Source: Corythucha ciliata | Lineage: Eukaryota; Arthropoda; Insecta; Hemiptera; Tingidae | Direction of reading: 5' to 3' | Assembly: GCA_038030265.1 (NCBI GenBank) | Contig: CM075939.1 | Coordinates: 7,545,253-7,609,252, forward strand | DNA: 64,000 nt | The notes under the pieces: generated by a model | Seen by the model: only the letters and a program-made list of their open reading frames with translations | Database searches by the model: none | Told to the model about the DNA's origin: nothing | Part shown: positions 1-10,099 of the stretch, piece after piece | How the letters are laid out: every line of letters starts with the position of its first letter | Numbering within the stretch: position 1 is the stretch's first letter | Made by a program: the position numbers and the translations under genes

Positions 1-65
1 TGTTTAGCCCAAATTTTCGTTTGTTTAGCCCAGCAAAACATGTATTTATAAGAAAATACATCATG
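1..65. repeat. Partial unit of the 150-175 bp satellite array
   Basis: The window opens inside a unit of the same repeat that fills 684-2520: the TTTAGCCCAAATTTTCG and CCCAGCAAAACATGTATTT blocks are visible. The unit is cut at base 65 by the TIR element that follows and resumes at 684, so 1-65 and 684 onward were once contiguous. Confidence 0.85.
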
Positions 66-685
66 ATCGCACCCTGAGAATAGCAGTGTTACAAGTCAAA
101 AATATCGAATTTCGCGTTATACCTCTAGGTAGGTAGTAGGTCTGGGCAAGCCCTACACTAAAATAGTAGTGTGCTATTTCTAGGACGGCCAGGTAACGCT
201 TGGGAGCGGTAGTTACACTACTATTTCTCACGCAGAAACGGTTAATCAATCGGAGTAGCAATGCTACTTCTTCATGTACCGGCTTCGATCGAGACCGAGA
301 GCCCATCGCGGAGAAATTAAGCCGCGAGTACTGTTACTTTTTGAGTTGTTACACTACTCTCCCAGTAAATTAAAACTATTTTCGAGTTGTTCCTCAACAA
401 TCTGTGACGACTAGTCAGAAATAATTGACATTTTCTGGAATAGTAACGTTACAACTTCCAACTTTTTATAAAATTTATGATAAAAATTATTGAAACAATT
501 TTTTCGAGTGCTCGTTTGGCTGGGATAGATGGATGAGCCACCATCAAATCACCAGGAACCTCGAACTATGTTTGAAATAAATATATAATGGATCTGCTAA
601 CAAAGTCTTACATTCAAAACATCAAATATCGATTCCCAACAAAGACGATTTTTCATTTGTCACACTGCTATTCTCGGGGTGCGAT
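66..685. mobile_element. Non-coding TIR element inserted in the satellite array
   Basis: The two ends are inverted copies. The left end reads ATCGCACCCTGAGAATAGCA and the right end is its reverse complement with one change (CTGAG/CCGAG). The interior (about 620 bp) has no credible ORF. Removing it restores the array sequence CATCATGTGTGCCGCC, with ATG (63-65 and 684-686) as a possible 3-bp target-site duplication. Because the terminal bases are themselves repeated, a 1-3 bp duplication cannot be resolved by eye. The superfamily is not assigned. Confidence 0.7.
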
Positions 686-2520
686 GTGTGCCGCCAACTT
701 CACGCAACGGCACACATGACCCCAATCGTTTGTTTCGTTACATATTCGGACAGAACATCGTTTGTTTACGTTTGTTTAGCCCAAATTTTCGTTTGTTTAG
801 CCCAGCAAAACATGTATTTATAAGAAAATACATCATGTGTGCCGCCAACTTCACGCAACGGCACACCTGACCCCCAATCGTTTGTTTCGTTACATATTCG
901 GACAGAAAATCGTTTGTTTACGTTTGTTTAGCCAAAATTTTCGTTTGTTTAGCCCAGCAAAACATGTATTTATAAGAATATAAATCATGTGTGCCGCCAA
1001 CTTCACGCAACGGCACACATGACCCCAATCGTTTGTTTCGCTATATATTCGGACAGAACTTCGTTTGTTTAGCCCAAATTTCAGTTTGCGGGAAGTTGGC
1101 GGCACACACATGATGTATTTTCTTACAAATACATGTTTTGCTGGGCTAAACAAACGAAAATTTGGCCTAAACAAACGTAAATTTGGGCTAAACAAACGTA
1201 AACAAACGAAGTTCTGTCCGAATGTGTAGCGAAACAAACGATTGGGGTCATGTGTGCCGTTGCGTGAAGTTGGCGGCACGCACATGATGTATTTTCTTAT
1301 AAATAAATGTTTTGCTGGGCTAAACAAACGAAAATTTGGGCTAAGCAAACGTAAATTTGGGCTAAACAAACGTAAACAAACGAAGTTCTGTCCGAATGTG
1401 TAGCGAAACAAACGATTGGGGTCATGTGTGCCGTTGCGTGAAGTTGGCGGCACACACATGATGTATTTTCTTATAAATACATGTTTTGCTGGGCTAAACA
1501 AACGAAAATTTGGGCTAAACAAACGTAAATTTGGGCTAAACAAACGAAGTTCTATCCGAATATGTGGCGAAACAAACGATTGGGGTCATGTGTGCCGTTG
1601 CGTGAAGTTGGCGGCACACATGATGTATTTTCTTACAAATACATGTTTTGCTGGGCTAAACAAACGAAAATTTGGCCTAAACAAACGTAAATTTGGGCTA
1701 AACAAACGTAAACAAACGAAGTTCTGTCCGAATGTGTAGCGAAACAAACGATTGGGGTCATGTGTGCCGTTGCGTGAAGTTGGCGGCACGCACATGATGT
1801 ATTTTCTTATAAATAAATGTTTTGCTGGGCTAAACAAACGAAAATTTGGGCTAAGCAAACGTAAATTTGGGCTAAACAAACGAAGTTCTGTCCGAATGTG
1901 TAGCGAAACAAACGATTGGGGTCATGTGTGCCGTTGCGTGAAGTTGGCGGCACACACATGATGTATTTTCTTATAAATACATGTTTTGCTGGGCTAAACA
2001 AACGAAAATTTGGGCTAAACAAACGTAAATTTGGGCTAAACAAACGTAAACAAACGAAGTTCTATCCGAATATGTGGCGAAACAAACGATTGGGGTCATG
2101 TGTGCCGTTGCGTGAAGTTGGCGGCACACATGATGTATTTTCTAATGAATATATGTTTTGAGGGGCTAAACATACGAAACGTTGGGCTAAACAAACGTAA
2201 ACAAACGATGTTCTGTCCGAATATGTAACGAAACAAACGATTGGGGTCATGTGTGCCGTTGCGTGAAGTTGGCGGCACACATGATGTATTTTCGTATAAA
2301 TACATGTTTTGCTGGGCTAAACAAACGAAAATTTGGGCTAAACAAACGATGTTCTGCCCGAATATGTAACGAAACAAACGATTGGGGTCATGTGTGCCTT
2401 TGCGTGAAGTTGGCGGCACACATTTTGTTTTTTAAAAAATTGTATTTTGCAGGGCTAAACAAACGAAAATTTGGGCTAAACAAACGTAAACAAACGGTAA
2501 ACAAACGAATGGCGCCATTT
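684..2520. repeat. Tandem satellite array with an internal orientation switch
   Basis: About ten units of roughly 150-175 bp. Each contains a GTGTGCCG/CGGCACAC inverted repeat around CAACTTCACGCAA, then CCCCAATCGTTTGTTTCG, then several AAACAAACG sub-repeats and an ACATGTATTTATAAGAAAAT block. Units from 686 to about 1090 run in one orientation; those from about 1091 to 2480 run in the other, so the array is head to head around 1090. The last unit, near 2400-2520, is diverged. Long ORFs on both strands here are by-products of the repeat. The array lies upstream of the first visible mof exon, so it is probably intronic. Confidence 0.85.
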
Positions 2521-2824
2521 TCGTCATGTTTAGTGATATGTGTGCCGCCAGGTTCACGTGCATATGTTACCTCCTCTTCACTCACCGGGCCGGCCTTACT
2601 GTGGCGGGGGAGGGTGCTTATTTCAGTAATCCAGAGAGGGAAGTAAAGAAAATTGAAGGAAAAAGGAAAAACAAGCTTTCTACTACCCCTGAAAATGGTT
2701 GGAGGAGTTCCCATCTCAGGGCCCAAATATTCGCTCCATTGCCGCCTAGCCGCCCTCGCCATCACATTGGCCGTAGAATGACGAAAACTGTAACCCGTAA
2801 TGCTATTTTCCTGTTTCACCGCAG
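2521..2824 (+). other. Non-coding sequence before mof exon; 3' splice acceptor at 2823-2824
   Basis: No MYST-domain coding sequence is recognisable here, although the frame is open. The stretch ends in a pyrimidine-rich run and a CACCGCAG acceptor immediately before the conserved YFSKE residues. I read it as the end of a long intron that also contains the satellite array. Confidence 0.6.
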
Positions 2825-3515
2825 ATATTTCTCCAAGGAGAGGGAGTCACCCGATGGTCACAACGTCGCTTGCATTCTGACGTTGCCGCCATTTCAAAAA
2901 CAAGGCTACGGCAAGCTTTTAATTGCATTCAGCTACGAACTTTGTAAATTGGAAAAGGTGGTGGGAACGCCGGAAAAACCGCTGTCGGATTTAGGGAAAA
3001 TTGGTTATCGATCTTATTGGTCCTGGGTAATTATCGATTTTTTTTTATGTTTTAAATATTATTGGTCTATTCAATATGGTGGGATCTCCCCTCAGGTGTT
3101 ATTGGACGTTTTAAAGGAGTTCAGAGGCGCGGTCACTATACAGGAACTGAGTGAAATGACCAGCATCACCAAAGAGGATATTATTTACACGCTCGACTCT
3201 ATGAAAATGTTGAAATACTGGCTCGGCACTGACGGTCTAATCGCTGTAACGCCGCGTTTCGTCGAAGAGTACATTTCATCGGCCAAATTCAAACGTCCCC
3301 GTTTGACCGTTGACAAATATTCGATCAATTGGACTCCGCCGAATAAAGGGACGACGGCGTCGACAACGACTACATCGAAGGACGAGCTGAGGGATTCGAT
3401 GGACAGTGGTGGTGGTGGTGTGTCGACGAGTAGAGGAGGAGCGTCGCCAAGGCACCATCATCATCATCACCATCATCAAAACGGACGCTCCGGGTCTGAC
3501 AGTGATAGCAGTTAA
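2825..3515 (+). CDS. mof: MYST histone acetyltransferase MOF/KAT8, C-terminal two exons
   Basis: MOF/KAT8 acetylates histone H4 lysine 16 as the catalytic subunit of the nuclear MSL and NSL complexes. Two exons are visible, 2825-3026 and 3096-3515, joined by a 69-bp GT-AG intron. The first carries [11 protein letters not shown], the [10 protein letters not shown] strand with the family's catalytic cysteine, the acetyl-CoA loop QKQGYGK, and [10 protein letters not shown] with the catalytic glutamate. The second begins [12 protein letters not shown] and continues the MYST winged-helix part. [16 protein letters not shown] and SYWSW match MOF better than Tip60. After the conserved TVDKYS..WTPP segment there is an unusual low-complexity tail: Thr/Ser-rich, Gly-rich, eight histidines, then Ser/Asp. 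The exon starts with the last base of a split glycine codon, so the N-terminal chromodomain, zinc finger and start codon lie off the window. The stop is TAA at 3513-3515. Confidence 0.92.
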
Positions 3516-3734
3516 TAAGTTTAGTTCCTTTTTTTTTTTTAATTTTATTGTGTCCCCACCCACCCACATCCGAGAGGAATCTCGCTGGACTTCACAACAC
3601 CCTCGTTTCTTTTGCCTTTTTTATTTTTCTCGTAACAAAACAATAAATTAGGTAAATTTAAAGTTTTCTTTTTATAAAAGAAACTCGAGGTAATAACAAA
3701 AAAAAAAAAGGTAAAATAAAACAGTTCAAAGCGA
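3516..3734. promoter_or_regulatory. Shared 3' flank of mof and knk with polyadenylation signals on both strands
   Basis: The two stop codons face each other across 219 bp. An AATAAA on the plus strand lies at 3642-3647 (for mof). The complementary AATAAA for the minus-strand gene is read from TTTATT at 3620-3625. If both signals are used the two 3' UTRs overlap by at least a few tens of bases. Poly(T) and poly(A) tracts flank the signals. Confidence 0.6.
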
Positions 3735-6700
3735 TTAGTGTCGTACAAATGGTACGACGAGTGAAACGATAAAACTGGCCGTAACAGTGAGACCGATTGT
3801 CGCGCTTAGTGGCTGCGAGCTGCTGTAATACTGTGCGTTGAACGTATCAACTATGTGTATTTTCCAGCCCATGTTCATGTGTGTGTAGCTGTTGTAGTAG
3901 ACTATGTCGGGCCACGTGTCATTTGGCGTCACTTCGAGAATGGCCGGCTCACCTTAATTTCGTTGTGAGAGGGGGGGGAGGGTCATTTTATTTTTATATA
4001 TATATAGTTTTGGTGGGGTCGAATTAGGAACATACCAGGCTCGCAGTTTACCGCTAGGGATTTGTTGAATTTTCTAAATGTTGGGAAGTCGTCATCAAGA
4101 CGACGGTCGACTCCGTTGTGTCGGGCGATGCATAGAGGGCCAGCTGAAACAAAAAAAAAGGGGGGGGTGATAAGTAAATTATAGGTTATCCCCACTCTGT
4201 TTGGTTTGGTTCTACCCGACGTCGGTCTAGGCTGGCCTCGAAGCGTATACTGAACTCCCGCCAAAACGCGAATATGTTTCAACGCCTCTTCGGAGCGTCG
4301 CTCAATGCCCCCCTGGGGTTCGTCGGTGATGATGAATGGATTGTAGAGTTCGGCCGAGTGAGGGTTATTGCCGCCGAAAATTCTTATGGCGTAGGTGAAT
4401 CCGCGCCTCATCCAAATTTCAGGGATGAGCAGGCCGTTTATATACCACGACAGGCCACCGTTTGGTTTTCCTGGCACAATTTTGACGGTTTACCAACACA
4501 GTAACTGTGTTGCGGGGGGGGGGGTGTTTACCTGTGATTCCGAGGTAACCTCTGGCGTTTCCACTGGGCCCAACGTACGCCGTGTAGGTTCTCAGGGCTT
4601 TATCGATGATTTTGGGGCGATCCCACGGAGCTTCGACCTCTGCATTGGAAGTAGTGAAAGAGACGCAGCTCTGATGTGGTTTTCCAAATTCCACGGTAAT
4701 TGAATTCCTCGGATAGAGACTGTGAAAAGCCGGCTCGAAATTCGAGTCGAGTTTCCCAATTGCCCAGACTAGATACGTCACCCCTTCTGTGTTGTACTCT
4801 TTATCGCCGACATCCGCTAAAATTCCGCCACATTATTTTGTGTCCTGAGTGGTGGGGGTGGTGGTGAGAGAGGGAGGGGAGAGCTTTTACCCGACTTAAG
4901 CGTTCGACGATAAGTTATAACCGTTATACCGTCTTCCCGTTGAAATGTGTGTATCTGGTTGTCATCGATACCACCGACGAGGGCGTCCTTACAGACGCCC
5001 TTGTACTGTCCAAGGACTTTAACGCAGGGCGAATTTGCCGTTATGTTATAGTCGATGGCGTAGCCGCGGTAACCGTCGACGTAGGCCACTGTTACATCGG
5101 AGCCGAGCATCGTCGATTTCTCCCTCGATCCACTCTGACCAAACGCCATATACTCGTCTTTTTCTAAAATACACTTACTTTCGTTAGTTCAAACGCCGCG
5201 GTTATCCGTTTAAGCGGGGGGGGGGTGCCGCTTACCAACTTTTCCAGCCAGTTGAATTGTAATTTGCGGTCCAAAAACTTCCCAGCTCATTTGAAGGTCT
5301 TTATGCAGTTGCATACAGTTTGGTAGTTCATCCTTACGACTCTTTAAAAAAAAAATAGATTTAAACTACTTCAAATAGCAATAAAATGATATCGTCTTAC
5401 AATTATTTTGACTAACGCCGGAGGCACATTAGGACTATCCGGGACCAAAACGGCCCCAAAATTCTCTTTAGTGTGTAAATCGTACACACTAAACCAATCA
5501 ATATCGAAAATTGTAAGGTCACCAGGCAGTTCAAGGGTGATGGTCTCTTTGGAATATAGCCTGAGTGGTTCGAGGCTGTGAAATAAACAAACGAATAAAG
5601 ATTTTGAGCAACGCTGATGCCGCACACACATACAAAAACAACTCACTATCCGTATTCATCAGGAACTTTTGAGCCTTTAGTTGAAGGCTGAGGACCCACG
5701 CCCACCCAGAAATAGGTGTCTGCACAACAATTGAACAATTAAAAGCGTTTGTTTTTATAGGAACGCCCCCCCCCCCACACCATTCCCAAGAAAATGCCAC
5801 CTTTTCCGGCGCCGTTGTAAGTAAAATTAGGGATGACTAAAGTTTTGGCGTCAAGGATCTGTACAGGACCTGACGTGACGCCGTGAGATCGTCGACTCAG
5901 TTGACCGATGGTTTGCGTCGCCGGTGGCTCGAAATCATCCGCTATGTATACGTCGCCGAAAGCGTTCTTTGTGGTGGCATGAGCGGTGGAGGAGAAGGGT
6001 GGGAGAGAAAAATAACAACGCATTTTAGGGTGATGAGTTGGTTCTAGGTGAAGAGGAGGAGGGGGGGGGTTGTTACCTGGCTTGACAAGTCGTAGACTGC
6101 GAACCATTTTATATCCGTTAATTTCTTCTTGTCTGGCAACGTAAGTGTAAAGTCTTTATTGAAATATCTGTCTAGTACGTTAGTTCTGAAACAAAACGAA
6201 ATTGTGAGTACGACTGCTGGGCAGGCAGGTGGGTCGGTGGGGTGAGAGGGGGGGGGGCAATTTCATACTTTCCATGTTGATCCGGAACAATGAAACCCTG
6301 CGGTCCGGGCCGATTCGTCGCTCCGGCCCAGAAAAACGTGTCAGCTCCGTTGCCATCGTACGAGAATCCGGTCAACAGGAGCGTGTACTGATCAACGGCG
6401 TAGACATCGCCGGACACTTGGTGATGGTAGGAGTTGAGTTTGCCAAGGTGACGTCCACGGTATTCTTCACTATTAACGTGCGCTGAAGAGAGAGAGAGAG
6501 AGAGAGAGACAAGAGAGTGAATGAGAAAAAAAGGCGAAAAACACGGTCAGTAAACCGTCAGGAGGAAGGACCAATTACGCACTAAAAACAATAGAACGCT
6601 ATTGCAACTTTTTTCTCGCGATCCTTCGAAATCTTTTGTTTTTCTTATGAGATGTTTTCTGATCTTTTGTTCTTGTGAGGTAACATTATTTGGTTTTTTG

Positions 6701-9700
6701 TTTAATTTAGTTCGTTTATGTGATGTAGTCGTACAGGCATGGTGAGGTGGGTTGTTAGGAGGGGGGGCGTCCTTGCTTTGAAACTGATTCCCCCCCCCCA
6801 CCTTCCCATCAAGAGAAACTCAAAACTTGGCAAGAAACGGTCAATTTTACCCCGAAAACTGAAGGTTTGTGTTCCCCAGTAACCAAAATATGAGAGGGGC
6901 TCTCACTGTGATTTCCCATTGCCCGGTGGCGGGGGGGGGGCTTCTTTGGTGGCACTTTGGCCGCGGAACCGCAGCTGGAACCTCCAAAAATGACCAAAAC
7001 TGTCCGTACGCGCCCTAAAAGTAGCTGAATAGACGATTTGAGCCCTGAAAATCCCTTAAACAGATGGTTTCTGCCCTGAAATAGCAAAATTAACCATTTC
7101 GCGCTCCGCAGTTTCAAACCGTGAATATTAGCATTTTTTCTCAATTTCCAGCTGCGAATGAGCGGGGTTTTCTTAAATTCAGCCGCGACTGAGCACTTTT
7201 TCTCAAACCTCGAATTAGCGTGTTTCTTATCTTTACCCGCGATTCGTAATTTTTCTCTATTTTTGCCGCGAATTAGCGCCTTTTCTAAATGTTTATTCGA
7301 GAATTAGAGCGTTTTTCATATTTTAGCCTCCAATTATCTTTTTTTTTTTTTTTTCACTTTTATTATTGCTATGAATTAGCTCTTTTTCTCCACTTTAGCT
7401 GCAAATGTGCACTTCTTCTCAATTTTAGCTGCGAGTGAGTATTAGCGTGTTTCTCAGTTTTACTCGCGATTTACAATTTTTCTCAACTTTTTCCACGAAT
7501 TAGTGTCTTTTCTCAAATTCTCATCTGTATCTTCGAATTAGAGCATTTTTTTCTTTTTTAGCCGCTAGCTTAGCAGTTTTTTTTTCTCGAAGAATTCAAG
7601 GAAAAATTATTGAACCCTCAGCCATATTATGTTCATTTTTTAATGGATGCGCATTTCGGAGCGACCCCCGCTCCCTCATCATAGTCCAGGGGCAGATTCA
7701 AGAAAAATAGCAAACTCGTGCACTTTTGAGTCGAGCTTTCAAACTTTGCAGGCGTGTTCTAGATGGCTGATGAGTTGATTTTAAGATTGGAGGCAATTGC
7801 GACATCGCATAGGACGGCTATTATTCAAGATAGCTTTTTTCAAACTCATTCCGGGCTACATTACACTGCCCTGAGGTCGAAAACAACCACTGGAGCGATC
7901 AATTAATACCGCACGTGGATCATGCAGCAGCTTCTTTTACGCGCCTTTACATAAAAAAATGATTTTCCATGCTCGCCGAATTTGGATACTAAGGGCATCT
8001 CTTTCAAGTCCATTGCATTCCACCCTTGTCCTAGGGTGTCTGCAACTGAAATTTCACCCCAAACCCCAAATCGCCCCCTAGCTGGTGGAGCTACAAATGT
8101 ATTCTATGCCCCGAGTTCAACTCCCTTTCAAGGGCTGAGGAGCCCAAATTTACGCAAGATTTTTTCATGAACGTGTCTCTCACATATGAGGGCGTAATTT
8201 TTGGTTCAGAGCCGATCCCTAAAACCAATATGGCGGCCGTAATTCGAGCTGATTTCCATTGTAATTGCAGTGTATTGTAACCCATCTCTAACACCCAGGG
8301 CTTGCACGTCAACATACTGCGATGTCTCCTCAACCCCACCGACTGCTCTATCCCTTCAGGAGTCATGCTTGAGACTCTCATAAATAGAGGGGAACGATAT
8401 ACAGACCCCCCCCCCCCACTTGTTACACTATAGCAATGTGATTTTTTTGACCGTTTGACGTAAACTGACCATTTAGATCCTGAAACGATGAATAGCACGC
8501 ACCTTCTACCCACTTTTTTTCCTTCCGAAACATACTGAATTCGTGTCAGTCAGTCCAAGGAGCTGACTGTATATTGGCTGTATATTAGCTCAGGCCGCGG
8601 AAACGATCATTTTCCGTCAGAAATTCTCCTCCTCCCTCGAAATAATGACAGTTATATCCTTGAAAATGAGTATTTGAACCCTTCGACCGCCAAGACTTTT
8701 CATCAGACATCATTCGCTCTCCACTGGCTACTGGCCATCAGACATACCGCAGACCCAACAGCGAAAAAGCTGTCTATAGGACACAAATTTGTTCCGGACG
8801 GTTACCCATTTCCGGGTAGTTACGTCAAATCTTCCTGTAAATATTAAAATGTCACTTTTATTGGTGATGGTGGTGGATGGGGGGGGGGGGTTGGAGACTG
8901 CCGTGTCGCGTATCACGAGTTATTGGTCCTTCAGCAAGGTAGGGGGTGGGGGGTCAAACAGCGTGACAAATTGTTAACAACGACCATGAAAAAAAAAAAA
9001 AAGCATCAATTTTTTTTTTCTCCCTCGCACGGTATTTTAAGGGACAATTGATGTTCAACAAAAAAAAAAGAGAAAACTGCATAAGATGCGAATGATTTGG
9101 TAGTGCAGAAGTGAGCGAGAGAGAGTGAGAGTGAGGGACGGAATTTCTACTGGAAAACTCTCGTTTTTACATTCCCCCCTCAAGGGGAGTTAAACATCCG
9201 TGAAATTTTCTCTTGACCAGATAGGCGTTTCGAGACGGCGACGGTGGACGAAACGGGCAGGATGGTGGGCAGTTGTGAGGGGGGGGGGCTGTTCTTTGTC
9301 AATTTTTTTATGGGGGGAAAAAATCTCTGGACGTTGTAGAAAACATTCTCTATGCTTCAGAGTGTATAAAAGGCGCCAGTACTCCAAGCAGGTACCACGG
9401 GTTTTTATCAACTCCTCATAACTAATTAAGAGCCATAGCCCTTGCGCCCTTCACCGTTCCGTTTTTTGTTTTGTTTTTTGTTTTTTTATTTTTTTATTAT
9501 TATTATTTTTATTATTATAAAAGGCCTCAAGGGGGCGCGGTGCGGAGTGGTTGTTACAAGATCACCTTGGCATTTGAAATTACTTCGCTAAAAACGGGTC
9601 TCTATCAACGGACTCCCGCCCCTCACCACCGCGAACTTGATGACCGTCGAAAAACGGTTTAAAAGATTAAAAGGCAAGGACGTTGCGCCTACTCGAATGA

Positions 9701-10099
9701 CCCAGCGGAAAACTATTGGTTTATGGTAGGGGGGGGGGGGTATAGTTCAGAGTTTCCGAATTTGAACGTTTCAAAAGCCGAGTGATTCATTTTGTGAGGT
9801 AAAATGCAAATGAACCTTGCCCGTTTCCTTTGACTCATTGGCCTTGCGACAGGGCTTTATTGTGTCATCTCGTTTTTAAAAAATAAATAATAAAAATGCA
9901 CGAAATGATAAAACTTGTTGAATTCATGTCAAGTTCAACGTTCAACGCATATGGAAATGAAATGTGAAAGTGAGCTCAGACAGCGTGATCTCTGATCCGG
10001 TTTCTTTTTCGCTCGTGTTTTCACTTTTTTTTAATGAAAAAATAAAGCAAAAAAAAAAAAAATCTCACCTAGTATGAAAGGCAGAAAAAAGACGATCAT
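3735..10099 (-). CDS. knk: Knickkopf: DM13-DM13-DOMON cuticle chitin-organising protein
   Basis: Knickkopf is an extracellular, GPI-anchored protein that protects nascent chitin from chitinases and organises it in the cuticle. Exons on the minus strand: 10099-10069, 6482-6269, 6185-6077, 5966-5801, 5719-5647, 5575-5401, 5341-5236, 5163-4891, 4816-4532, 4470-4216, 4143-4036 and 3952-3735. All junctions are GT-AG and phases match throughout, giving about 670 residues. Domains: DM13 near residues 20-135 (GDVYAVDQ, FSYDGNGADTFFWAG, IKWFAVYD); a second DM13 near 140-255 (FTYNGAGKDTYFWVGVGPQP, VPDEYGY, DIDWFSVYD); DOMON near 270-420 (WEVFGPQITIQLAGKVE, YMAFGQSG, AYVDGYRGYAIDYNIT, LGQYKGVC); then VGPSGNARGYLGITGKPNGG and SWYINGLLIPEI; and a C-terminal region with YTHMNMGWKIHIVD. 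The protein ends in a hydrophobic tail after a Ser-rich stretch, as expected for a GPI signal. The first exon (MIVFFLPFILA) is my inference; exons 2-12 are firm. Intron 1 is 3.6 kb. Confidence 0.93.
6483..8012 (-). other. Proximal part of knk intron 1: GA microsatellite and degenerate repeats
   Basis: A (GA)n run at about 6485-6511 provides a CT-rich polypyrimidine tract for the knk acceptor on the minus strand. 6900-7130 holds degenerate units of the type CCAAAAATGACCAAAACTG; 7130-7610 holds the roughly 30-bp TTTTCTCAATTTTAGCCGCG repeat. 7640-8012 has transposon-end-like sequence (CCAGGGGCAGATTCAAG near 7687) but no gene that I recognise. Confidence 0.6.

Noticed and set aside
890..1543. 217-codon minus-strand ORF and several opposing ORFs in the first 2.5 kb
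   Set aside because: They are open only because the satellite unit lacks stops in these frames. The same peptide phrases recur in both strands and no family match is visible.
3455..3478. Octahistidine in MOF as vector or tag contamination
   Set aside because: It is encoded in the middle of a natural low-complexity tail with mixed CAT/CAC codons and normal flanks.
9360..9375. TATAAAAGGCGCC on the plus strand as a core promoter
   Set aside because: No gene follows in that direction and knk runs the other way. A single TATA-like match in A+T-rich DNA is weak.
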